From NCBI GenBank assembly GCA_032718865.1, contig JALUTQ010000046.1:1860001-1924000 (forward strand): a stretch of 64,000 nt of DNA, read 5' to 3'. This DNA comes from Tilletia caries (taxonomy: Eukaryota > Basidiomycota > Exobasidiomycetes > Tilletiales > Tilletiaceae). Below are positions 43,223-52,756 of the stretch, piece by piece (position 1 is the stretch's first letter; each line of letters begins with the position of its first letter). Position numbers and translations under genes: made by a program. The notes below the pieces were generated by a model that searched no databases, had not been told where the DNA came from, and saw only the letters and a list, made by a program, of their open reading frames with translations.

Positions 43223-44241
43223 TTTCCCTGTTGAGGGGAAGAGCCTGAGGCAAAGGGCTTAGGAGGAGGAGCCCTCGGACACGCAAGAAGGAGGTGGTCC
43301 GAGGAACCGCAGTAGCCGCATAGTCCTTCACGACGGCGACGTTCTTTTTCCTCTGCTGAGAGAGGACCACGCTTGGTCGAAGTGTTGGAACCGCCTTCCG
43401 TCTTAACGACATAGGTCGTCTGCGGCTTGTTGTTGTTGTTGTTGTTGTTGTTAGAATTGGAGTTGGAGCTGGGTGTGGAGGTGAGAGCTGGAGCCTTGGT
43501 AGTAGGGACAGCTCGTTCTCGCTCGACTTGGCGTTCGTGAAGACGATTGTCGATGCGAGTGCAGACCTCGATGAGCTGGTCGAGGCCTTCAGGTCGACCC
43601 GTGCGAGCAAGCTCGTCCTTGATTGAATCTTTGAGGCCAGTATAGGCCTGCGATGTCAAGGCGGGGTCGTTCCAGTCTAGGACTGCCGCATAACGACGGA
43701 AGTCGGCGAAGTAGGTGCTTGCGAGACCTCGTTGACGTAGTAGGCGGATGCTGCGCTCGGCCGTGGCTACTTCGTCTGGGTCGCCGAAAATGGTCTTGAG
43801 TTCTTTGATGAAGAGGGAGTAGTTCTTCATGTAGGCGGGCTGGTCCTCAGATGGCTTGGTCGCAAAGGGCTCGATCCACGCCATTGCATCGTCCCGAAGG
43901 AACGAGATGGCGTAGTTGATCTTGGACTCGTCGTCAGGGAAGCGGGAGGACTGCGTCTTGATGACGATGTTGAGGCCAAGGAGGAAATGGCCGAGCTTGG
44001 ACTTGTTGCGGCCGTGATAGGCCTCCGGCGACGCAACCTTGGGTTCTCTGCTACCGTTGGAGGCAGCAACAGCAGGTGCAAGAGCGGGAGGCTGAGGAGG
44101 TTGTTGCTCAAGACGTTGCCGTAACTCGAGGTTCTCTTGAAGAAGTCGATGATGGCCGGCTTCGAGAGCTTGAAGGCGATCGAGGGCGGTATCGAGGGTT
44201 TCTTGAAGGAGACTCGCTTGAGAGCGAGTGCTGGAGGACAT
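43219..44241 (-). CDS. gag: Retrotransposon Gag
   Basis: 340 codons from the ATG at 44241. An N-terminal helical region (LDTALDRLQALEAGHHRLLQ) is followed by a capsid-like retrotrans_gag domain (AMAWIEPFA, FIKELKTIFGDPDEVATAE, YFADFRRYAAVLDWNDPAL, YTGLKDSIKDELA). A basic, Asn-rich linker precedes one CCHC zinc knuckle, CGYCGSSDHLLLAC, near the C terminus. A GTG 57 bases further upstream is in frame but no ATG is. It ends with TGA at 43221-43219, immediately after a slippery heptamer. Confidence 0.9.
   Translation of the reverse strand: MSSSTRSQASLLQETLDTALDRLQALEAGHHRLLQENLELRQRLEQQPPQPPALAPAVAASNGSREPKVASPEAYHGRNKSKLGHFLLGLNIVIKTQSSRFPDDESKINYAISFLRDDAMAWIEPFATKPSEDQPAYMKNYSLFIKELKTIFGDPDEVATAERSIRLLRQRGLASTYFADFRRYAAVLDWNDPALTSQAYTGLKDSIKDELARTGRPEGLDQLIEVCTRIDNRLHERQVERERAVPTTKAPALTSTPSSNSNSNNNNNNNNKPQTTYVVKTEGGSNTSTKRGPLSAEEKERRRREGLCGYCGSSDHLLLACPRAPPPKPFASGSSPQQGN
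43222..43228 (-). promoter_or_regulatory. Programmed -1 frameshift site at the gag/pol junction
   Basis: The minus strand reads GGGAAAC in the phase G-GGA-AAC, then TGA. This is a canonical X-XXY-YYZ slippery heptamer directly before the gag stop. A -1 slip leads straight into the open pol frame (CTG AGC CGC). A downstream pseudoknot was not assessed. Confidence 0.75.
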
Positions 44242-44326
44242 TGTGAGGGCAAGAGGGAGAGAGTGATGAAGAGGTTCTTGAGGTTCTTGATGAGGCACGA
44301 GGTACGAGTATGAGAAGCGACTATAC

Positions 44327-44932
44327 TATCACGAACCAGACTCTCGAGGTCGAAGAGAGAGGGAGTGAGAGATAGGAAGGGTGTGCGAAGCTGGAAGCGA
44401 GAGAGAGAAGAAAGAAGAGAGAGGCCTCGTAGGTCGTGCGGAGGGACGAAGGCGAAGAGTAGAGTAGAGGTGTCTGAGACACGAGGGAGGAGTGAGGAGT
44501 GGTGTCGGAAGCGGTACGACGAGGGACGCGAGAGTCGGTGAAGATCAAAGGCAAAGAAGAGGTTGAATCACTTGAAGTCTTGGAGATTGCAAGAGGGGAA
44601 TGAAGAGGTGTGATAAAACGATAGTCGCTTGGGGGATTCTAAGTACAGACAGAGAGAAGTGGGCTGGTACTTATAGAGAGCTGGAATGCCCAAGCGGAAG
44701 GTGAGAAAAGAGAAGTGTTGGGAAGGTTCGAGAAGTCAGGATGGGGAAGAAGGCAGTATATCTGTGTGAGGGTCGAGGCCGAGGCCGAGGCCCTGTTTTG
44801 TTGGGGAAAGCTAAAGAAGAAGAGAAGTCGAGCGTGAGAGATAAGGTGGCTTACGTCCGAGGACGGTGCCGAGGACGGAAGCGAAGAAGAAATGTGTCTT
44901 GGAGTCTGTGGTCTTCGGTCAAGGTCGTGACA
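44327..44932 (-). repeat. 5' LTR of the Ty3-type element
   Basis: 606 bases; the right-hand LTR in the window, from which minus-strand transcription of gag-pol would start. Confidence 0.93.
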
Positions 44933-44937
44933 TAATC

Positions 44938-45693
44938 AATGTGGAGTGTGACGCTCATCTGAGGCGTTGCATCCGAACCTTGGGTAACAACATCATGACC
45001 TCCGTGGCTCTATCCGCCGGCATCATGGAGTCGTCATCGGGTACTCACGGATAGCACCGACGCGCTGTGGAGGAGAAAGGGACGAAAGACTGTTAGTTGT
45101 GTAGAGACACGAGCATGTATGGAAGACATCCGAGTTGTGATGTATCTATTATCTGCTAAAGGAGTAATGAGTTAGCGAAATCCGTGACAGAACTGGGAGT
45201 GGGAAGAAAACTCACCAAAATAACGGCCGCGCTCCCACCCCCGGCACGTAGTAAGGACGCGACGCGGCGGAGGAACGGACAAACGATATCGACGCGGGGT
45301 TCAGGGCCGCGTCGGACCCTACGAGCGGTGCTGCATCCTGTTGCGTCTGAATTGAATTAGCAAAAAAAAGAAGAAAGAGAGGTGTCAGAATTTCCGGTTG
45401 TGAAGTAGAAACAGTGTTCAGCGCGAAGGGGTTGAGAGAGCCGGGAGCAGCATGAAACTGAGCCTACTCACGGTGCTCGGACGAGGTCAACGATCACTGA
45501 TGTGCGGAGGCGAGAGGTCAAAGCTTGCACGCGATGGGGGTGGCAGCGCTACGGAGAGAACATTACATACCGCGTTGGTATGGATCGTTGCGATGTGGTG
45601 ATCGAATATCGATAATCTTGGTCGGGCACGGACTGCGGTCTGCGAGACACGCGATTATCGCGACCCACAGGGCCGCCCTTCAACTTTTACTCG
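44938..45693 (-). other. Segment with spliced-gene-like signals but no start codon
   Basis: Several exon-like pieces on the minus strand have good acceptors and GTGAGT donors: ...GAGCACC at about 45475, a piece ending TATTTTG at about 45217, and a 16-base piece CGCGTCGGTGCTATCC at about 45051-45066. No ATG precedes a useful frame. The segment is cut on one side by the septin arm (45694) and on the other by the retrotransposon. It may be the remainder of a gene truncated by the duplication, or a non-coding transcript. No protein family recognised. Confidence 0.3.
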
Positions 45694-47451
45694 TTTCGTC
45701 ATACTCGCCTTGCTTGGACACCGAAAAAGTTTGCGTTTGTTACGGCAAACGTTGTTGAGGTGATGGTGGTCGTGGATGATGGTTGAAAGCCTGAGGGTGC
45801 GGAGGGAGTTTGCCTCGGAGGGTTTAATGGCGTGCGGTACAATTTTCCCATGTTTGTGAGCACAAAATGCCTCGCCAGTCGCCATGTGACGATCGGAATT
45901 TGCGGGGGGCAATTTACGGAGTTTTTCTAAAGTTAAGGGAACTTATCGGCCGTTGTCGGGCCGATACTGCGTGGGTTGCCAGCGACCTTCTTCCCCAGCA
46001 GCACCGCTCTGAGCTGCTCGTCACCTCGACGTTGCCTTCCTATTCTCCCAGCCAGCCAGCCAGCGAACAGCGACGAGCACGACCTGCGCATAGACAGCCT
46101 CCCGCGCCCGCGTTTCTTTCCCTCTCTCTCACAGCGACACGAGCCGATTTCCCAGCCCTCGCCTTCCCCGCCTCATCACATCGCACTCTCCCGACAATGG
46201 CGACCGCCGAAGACTTCACCCCGCTGCACTCGTACGTCGGCTTCGACTCCATCACGAGGCAGATCGAGAGCAAGCTCCTCAAGCGCGGCTTCAGCTTCAA
46301 CATCATCACCGTCGGCCAGACGGGCCTCGGCAAGAGCACCCTCATCAACACCCTCTTCGCCTCCCACCTCATCGACTCCAAGGGCCGCCTCGAGGCGTAC
46401 GAGACCCCGCGCGCGACGACCGAGATCCACCCCGTCGGCCATGTGATTGTCGAGAACGGGGTCCGGCTCCGGCTCAACATCGTCGACACGCCCGGGTACG
46501 GCGACCAGGTCAACAACGAGGGATGCTGGGACCCGATCATCAAGTACATCAAGGACCAGCACTCGGCCTACCTGCGCAAGGAGCTCACTGCGATGCGCGA
46601 GCGGTACATCACCGACACCCGCATCCACTGCTGCCTGTTCTTCATCAACCCGTGAGTCTTGCGTCTGAAACGCGCGTGGATGTGTGCATACATGCGCATG
46701 TATGCGGCTACATGCGGGGGTGTATGCGCATACAATGACGGCCTGACTCACGCTCTTCTCTCCTTCTGTGTTTCTCCCTCTCTGCATCTCTCCCTCCCTG
46801 CGTCTCCCTCTCTGCCTCCCTTCGCCCCGTGATTGACGCGTCTACCAGCACCGGCCACGGCCTGCGACCAATCGACGTGACGGTGATGAAGAAGCTCTCA
46901 GACGTAGTCAACGTCGTCCCCGTGATCGCCAAGTCCGACTCGCTCACCATGGACGAGCGCACCGTCTTCAAGGAGCGGATCCGTGCCGAGATGAAGTACC
47001 ACAACATCCGGCTGTACCCCTTCGACTCGGAGGAGTACGAGGAGGAGGAGCTCGAGCTGAACGAGCGGATCCGGAGCCTGATCCCCTTTGCGGTCGTGGG
47101 ATCGGAGCGCAATGTGGTCATTGAGGGCAAGGCGGTTCGGGGGCGTAAGAACCGGTACGGGGTGATCAATGTGGAGAACGAGAACCACTGCGAGTTTGTG
47201 TACCTGCGCAACTTCCTCACTCGGTGCGTCTTCTCCGCTTTACTGCCTTGATATGCTATATCATTTGATAGCGGGACTCGTTACTGACTGACTGACTTCT
47301 GATCTCCATCTACGCGCACAGAACTCACCTGCAAGACCTCATTGAGACCACTGCCCAGATCCACTACGAGGCCTTCCGATCAAAGCAACTGCTCGCGCTC
47401 AAGGAGTCCTCGGCAAAGCAACAGCAGGCACAGCAGCAGCAGGCTCAACAA
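45694..47451. repeat. Right arm of inverted septin duplication
   Basis: Inverted partner of 34220-35977, same length (1758 bases). Similarity ends between CAA and GGG near the 3' end of the septin reading frame and, on the promoter side, about 500 bases before the ATG. Confidence 0.95.
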
Positions 47452-47463
47452 GGGCATGCCTGA
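46197..47463 (+). CDS. CDC10: Cdc10-type septin, copy 2
   Basis: Exons 46197-46651, 46849-47223 and 47322-47463 give 323 residues. G1 (VGQTGLGKSTL), G3 (VDTPGYGD) and G4 (AKSD) GTPase motifs and the septin unique element are intact, as in copy 1. It differs at the C terminus: after AQQ this copy continues Gly-His-Ala before a TGA, because the duplication boundary falls exactly there. The following sequence (pyrimidine-rich, no homology to copy 1) looks like a normal 3' flank, so this may be the original locus; that is inference. Roughly 500 bases of promoter are shared with copy 1, so both are expected to be transcribed in the same way. Confidence 0.88.
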
Positions 47464-48147
47464 TTTTTCCCAGCCCACCCCCCTTTTTCCACTCTCTACA
47501 ATCCCCCCTTTTCCCCATTTCGCACCCCCTTAGGACGACATCTCGATCATCTCCATGAAAAGCAAGGACGGCGGGGACACTTCCCCCTCTCCCCCAAAGT
47601 TTTATTCCAGCTGGCGCACGATTGAACGATTTCCCCGTCTGTTGTCGATTCCGGACCCCGGGCGCACTTCCTCTGCTTCCCAATACCTCGGGGGAAGTAT
47701 TCTCTTTTCCTCTCCCCTTCAGGCCTCAGGCCTCAGGCTCCAGGATGCAATGCACTTCCTTTCCCGGTTCCTTTCCTTTCTGGGTCTCGCTCTGCCACAG
47801 TCCAGCGCGGGCCACCTTCAGTAGTCGGGTCGAGCGTCTGCGAATGAATTGCATGTTACGTTTTTCTTTTGTTTTGGGGGTGGGGTTGTAAGAAGAGAAA
47901 ATGGCATGTCAACTTATGCTATGTGACAGGGGGGCGAGACCGATGAGCGGATGAAGATCAAAGGAAAAGAGGGGAGGTTGATGAAAGGCAGTAAGAGCTG
48001 GGTAAGCAGACTGGGAAGGTAAATTCCGACGCAGGCCAGGGCCGCGAAGGAAAGAGCAGCAAAACAAGACAGGGGGAAAGGGGGGCTAAAAGATGTGTTC
48101 AAAAACACGATGCCGGGCTGAGCGGGAGGGGGGAAAGGGAAAGGGCA
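47464..48147. other. Convergent intergenic region, no gene seen
   Basis: The 3' flanks of septin copy 2 and of the BRCT gene. The first part is C/T-rich on the plus strand. Confidence 0.4.
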
Positions 48148-51100
48148 CTACACCAACCGATGCTGATCCCAATCCATCTGCTGCTTCAACACCCCCGCAA
48201 TGATCAACTCCGCCTCATACACCCGAACCGGCTCCCTCTCCCTCTTAAAATCAACCCAGAGCGCCTTATCCTCCTCACAGCTGATCAGATGCACATGCGC
48301 CCGGTCCTCCTCCAGCTTCTGCACGTTCGGCAGGGCCGTGGGCGCCGAGCCGCCGGCGGCGATGATTACTTTGCGCAGCACGTCCGAGTGCGGTTTCACG
48401 TTCCGGGTCATGTAGAATTCGTGCTTGCGGAGGAGCTTGCCTGGTTTGGCACGGCTGCGCTCGAGGGCGTCTTCTAGCTTGACCTTGTATTTGCGCTCGT
48501 TCTTCGGGTCTTGGATCGGGTAGTTGGCCTCCTCTACAACGCGATAGCAAAAATTTCGAGCGGAAATGAAACGTCAGTCCATGGGTTAAGCAAAGAAAAG
48601 GAAATACAGGGACTCACCTTGCAACGCCTTCTTCCGAATGCTCATCTGCAACCACGCCTGATCAACAATCATGACGTTCCCCCTCGCGATCGCACAAAGC
48701 ATCTTCTCCGTCCGACTCAAACCCGCAGCGACCAAATGGGTCGCCTTGAACATATCCTCCGTCCGCACCGCGCCCAGGGTCTTGAGCAGCTTCGCGTCGG
48801 AGTCGCTGATGTTCACGCCTGTTGTGGCGTAGAAGATCGCGTCGGAGGAGGAGGAGGATTTGCGGGAGGTGAAGTCCTTCATGGAGGTGCCGGAGGAGGT
48901 GCGGGCTGCCTTGCGCGGTGGGGTGATCGGCTTGAACTTATTCTCCGGGCTGAGGGAAACGCAGCGAAAGCAAAAAAAAAGGTCAGTCAACCCCCTTCGT
49001 CCCATCCCCAAGCCTTGTACAAATCAGTCAAAAAAGTAACTCACCTCGTCTTCTGCCTCTGACTCTGCCGCACCCGAGGCCCATCCTCATCCAAGCTATC
49101 CTCAGACATCTCCTCAACCTCCCCCCCACCCCCTCTCGCCCGCTTCAACCCAGCATGAACAGCAGCACGCCCCGCCGCACCGACAGAAACAGGCTCCGCA
49201 GCAAGACTCTTCCGCTCGGGAACTTTGGACGCAGGTCCTGCGCCCGAGCCGCGTTTCACGCTCGGACCTTTGCCCTTGTTGGGCGACGGGGCCGCGGACG
49301 ATGACGGAGGCGGTGCGTCGATCGCTGCTGCTGCTCCTGCTGTTGTTGTTGACGCAGCTGCAGCAGTCGCCCGCCGCGTCGTCCCGCCCACAGCAGCGTC
49401 GACGTCCATCTCATCTTCGTCGCTCTCCTCCGCCTGCGCACCATTAGAACCACCCGCTGTTTTACTCTTGGGACCCGACTTGGGAGCGGGTGGTGCAGCA
49501 GCTCTGGAAGACTCCGTCCCATCCGCCGCAGCCGCCTTCTTCGTCATCTTCCGGTCCCGGCCGGACCGCGTACTCAGCATGGAGTCGTCCCCGGCCAGCT
49601 GCTGATCGTCTTCCATCATGATCGACGCGTCCACGAGCAAGTTTGACGATTTGGACTTGGTGGCCGACTCCTTCGTCTTCGCCGCTGCGCTGCCATTCCG
49701 AGCCGGCGCCGATCGCCCACCCTTAGCCGGTGCTGGGACATCTTCTTCTTCCTCCTGCCCCACCTCTACCTCCTCCTCCTCCGCAACCCCCTCCACGCTC
49801 TTCCCCAACGCAGCCGCCCTAGCCTCCTCCTCCGCAGCAACCCTCTTCCCCACAACCTCCTCCTCCACCCGTTCCCGCTCCCCCCTCTCCTCCTCCCCCT
49901 CAAAAGCCCTCTGCAGCCACGGCTCCAGCACGCCATTCTCCAACCGGGCATCCACAAGGACCTGCTTCCCGTACTTGATCGCGGGGCCATACTCGTTGAA
50001 ACGCGGCTGGAGCACGTCGAGTGCCGTCCAGCGGGTATAGCACGCCTCGAGCCAGATGTGGTTCAGCACGGGGATCCCCCACTCTTTTGCCCGTTTGACC
50101 TTTTCGCCCTCTTCAGACGCAGCGATGCAGTGCGTGTTCGCGCTCGTCATCTCCGGGGTGAACTTGCCGCCCATGGAGGTGATCAAATGTCGGAGCAGCG
50201 TCCGACTCTCGCCCGTGTAGTTCGTCAGCGTGATGGTGTACTTGGTGAAGGCGGGGATGGGGTCTTTGGGGACCGGGAAGTGGATCAGGTTGTTCCGCGG
50301 GTTCGTTATGCGGCCGGTGGAGAGGACGAAGGCGAGCCACTGCGGCGTGCCGCACATCTTGCCCTGCTTGAGAGCCTAGAAAGCAGGATAATACACCTAT
50401 TAAATGCCATTTTTCCTTTTTCTTCCCGTTGGTAACAAAGGGATGTTTCTGCGGCTCACCTGAAGACACTCCTTACTCTCCCGATACTTGGCAACGACAA
50501 TATCAGCCTTGGCCACTTTAACCGAAACCTCGCCCTCCTTCTCCGGGGGCTCAACAAACGTGCCCCCCGCAGCCTGGATGCGCGTCCGGAACGCATACAC
50601 CCGGTCCGGGTTCGCCATCATGACATCCGCGCCAAACAGGACACTCCGTCCGCGGAGCACGTCGGCGTGTGTGCTCAATGTCGGACCTGGTTTTCCCGAC
50701 GTGGACGTGGACATGGACGTAGATGCGCCAGCGGACGCTCGCGCGCGCCGACCTGGGCCCGGATGGACTCCGTTCCCACCGGACTGGATCTCATGTCCCT
50801 GCTCGTCGACGGGTACGACAAGACGTTCCGAGTCCTTGATGGCGGGCGCGATCTCTTCAAACGTCGGCCATCCGCGGTTCTCCGGCGCATGGAGGGCGAG
50901 CTGGGCAATCGCCTCGGAAGCCGTGGTGATGGCTGGTGGTGGAGAGACGCCCAGTGAGCCGGTGACCTGAGCCGCGGCGGCTTTCGCCGATAAGGAAGGC
51001 GCGTCGTCCCCGGACGGTTGTGGTTGTGGTGAGAGTACGCCCGAGGACGCGATGGCCTCCGCAACAAGCTGGAAGGCCCGATTGGCCGCCTCGTGATTAT

Positions 51101-52286
51101 GGAGCGCCCCACTTCCAATCGTCGCGCCCGGAATGACAGCATTACACGCATTCTTGAGGGCAGTGGTGCCAAAGGGAGCCTGCACGTTCCTGTCGGTGAT
51201 GTAGATGGGCTCGAGACCGTCGATATGGGCCTTGTCGCCCAAGGGCCATGTGTACGGTTTGGGGTCGACGAGCTTGTAGAGACGGTAGCAGTCGTCGACC
51301 CAGTGTGGGAGCACTGCTTTTACGTTCCACTGTGTCTTTGCGAGGTGTGTGAGCTGTGTGAGGGAGTCTGCGACGACGGAGCGTGTGTCTGCTGCGGGAG
51401 GAGGGGGAGGAGGAGCGTCTGACGAGGCTGGATCGTTGTTTTGTTGTTGTTGTTGTTGCTGTTGATGTTGGAGAGCTTCGTCTGTGATGGCCGAGGAGAG
51501 AGTGACGGCGGCATTTGCGAGTTGCTGCTCCTGTGCGTCAAAGATGGCATTCAGTTTTGCGAACTTGGGACCCTGCCGATTGTTGGTGATGAGGTGTGTT
51601 ACTTCGCGGGTGAGTTTCTCGCGATAGGCTCCCCCGCAGCTGATGACCGCCGCCGCGATCAACTCGGTATCGCGCTTAGGCAGTCGTGCGCAGGATATGA
51701 CAATCCCCGAGAAGAACAAGCCGGGGTCAGCAGAGAAGGCGCGTTCGGGCTGGAGGGAGCCGAGGGACCAGGAACGACGGACCCACTGGGAGGAGACGAC
51801 GCATGGGCGCTTTCCCGTGGGTGCGTGGAGGTCGTCTGCCTGTGGGTCGTCGCATGCGTCGTACTCGGGGAAGTCTATGGATGCGGCGATGACGTGTGTG
51901 GTGCGTGAGGGATCGAAGCGTGCGCCTGGGGGCAGTTCGCCTGATCCTGGGCCGGTGTCTGCGGTGTCTGCAGTGTCCGCAGCGGTGGTGGTAGCAGGAG
52001 CCGTGGCCGTGGCCGTGGTGGTGGTGCTGTTGGCGGTGGGTGCGACTGGTGCTGATGCAGGCGTGGCACCGCCGGCGTCGAGGATGTTCTTGAGCTCTTG
52101 CCTGTCAGTGGGAGTGAGGTCGTCGTTGATGAAGTAGTAGATGGATGCGAAGATGGTGTTGCTGACTGCGGTGGGTGCGCTGGACACGGGGACGTCGCCG
52201 TCGTCGTGCTCGTGTGCTGGCTCTCCCGCTCCCGCTCCCGCTCCCGCTCCAGCTGGGTCGCTGGCGATGCCTGCTGTGTTTGGCAT
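48148..52286 (-). CDS. RTT107: Multi-BRCT DNA-damage scaffold protein (Rtt107/Brc1/PTIP-like)
   Basis: Four exons (52286-50460, 50375-49045, 48949-48618, 48533-48148) give 1291 residues. Rtt107/Brc1 scaffolds repair factors at damaged replication forks; its C-terminal BRCT pair binds phosphorylated H2A. BRCT-like segments are seen at: TIFASIYYFINDDLT with CVVSSQWVRRSW; LFFSGIVISCARLPKRD with VTHLITNN and VLPHWVDDCYR; LRGRSVLFGADVM to GTPQWLAFVLSTG; YTITLTNYTGESRTLLRHLI with IPVLNHIWLEACY; and a C-terminal pair, IFYATTGVNISDSDAKLL with VMIVDQAWLQMSI and EFYMTRNVKPHSDVLRKVI with VYEAELIIAGVL. The order (four N-terminal BRCTs, a long acidic and basic linker, a C-terminal pair) is that of Rtt107/Brc1. 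The linker contains KGKGPSVKRGSG-type basic patches and Ala/Ser repeats. Yeast versus fission-yeast naming is arbitrary. Confidence 0.85.
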
Positions 52287-52756
52287 TCTCCTTCTCCTTG
52301 CTCGCTCGCTGGCTGGCTGCGGATCTCGACGGCTGGGGTGGTGGATCGCAACTTGATCGTCTCGCTCTCGAATCTCGAGAAGCGGGAGTGGGAAAGCGGG
52401 CCACGTGGAAAACGCGGTCGAGATTGGCAACGCGACGTGGCTGGCAGTGTTGGTCTCTCTCGCTCCCATTAGATATCGGCAGTCAGACAGAGAGAGAGAG
52501 AGCGAGAGTCAGCCAGTCAGTCGCTCGCCCGCTTCAATCGGATTGCCCCGCTGCCGTGCTGAGCTGAGCTTGAGCAAGAAGAGCGAGGTGCAATCGATCG
52601 ATGCTGTCCAGTGTCCAGGAAGTGACGGCCGTGCGCACTCACTCGGATCGCTCAGTCCATGCTCATCCAGCCATCACGATGAGGACGACGACCACAACCT
52701 CGACCACAGCAACAGCAACAGCAACAGCAACAGCGAGGATGAGCTCGACAGCAACG
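52287..52756. promoter_or_regulatory. Divergent intergenic region, BRCT gene and PHAF1
   Basis: About 470 bases between the two start codons. A short GA run lies near 52490-52503. A CAACAG repeat near 52708-52735 could be leader or N-terminal coding sequence of PHAF1, depending on the start used. Confidence 0.4.

Larger units (their letters stand above)
36460..44932 (-). mobile_element. Ty3/Gypsy-type LTR retrotransposon, full length, recent insertion
   Basis: 8473 bases flanked by the 5-base target duplication TAATC (36455-36459 and 44933-44937). Two LTRs of 605 and 606 bases (36460-37064 and 44327-44932) run TGTCACGA...TCGTGATA on the minus strand and differ by about three substitutions and one indel, so insertion is recent. 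Coding order on the minus strand is gag, protease, reverse transcriptase, RNase H, integrase, then two further reading frames. A purine-rich tract (AAACGGGGGG) lies directly before the 3' LTR. RT before integrase places it in the Ty3 (Metaviridae) order. No chromodomain was recognised after integrase. A hAT-like miniature element interrupts it at 38322-39119. A primer-binding site could not be assigned. Confidence 0.93.

Noticed and set aside
45867..46655. Upstream extension of septin copy 2 from 45867 (and the mirror in copy 1)
   Set aside because: The 110 residues before the ATG at 46197 are low-complexity and unlike septins; the conserved protein begins at MATAEDFTPLHSYVGFD.
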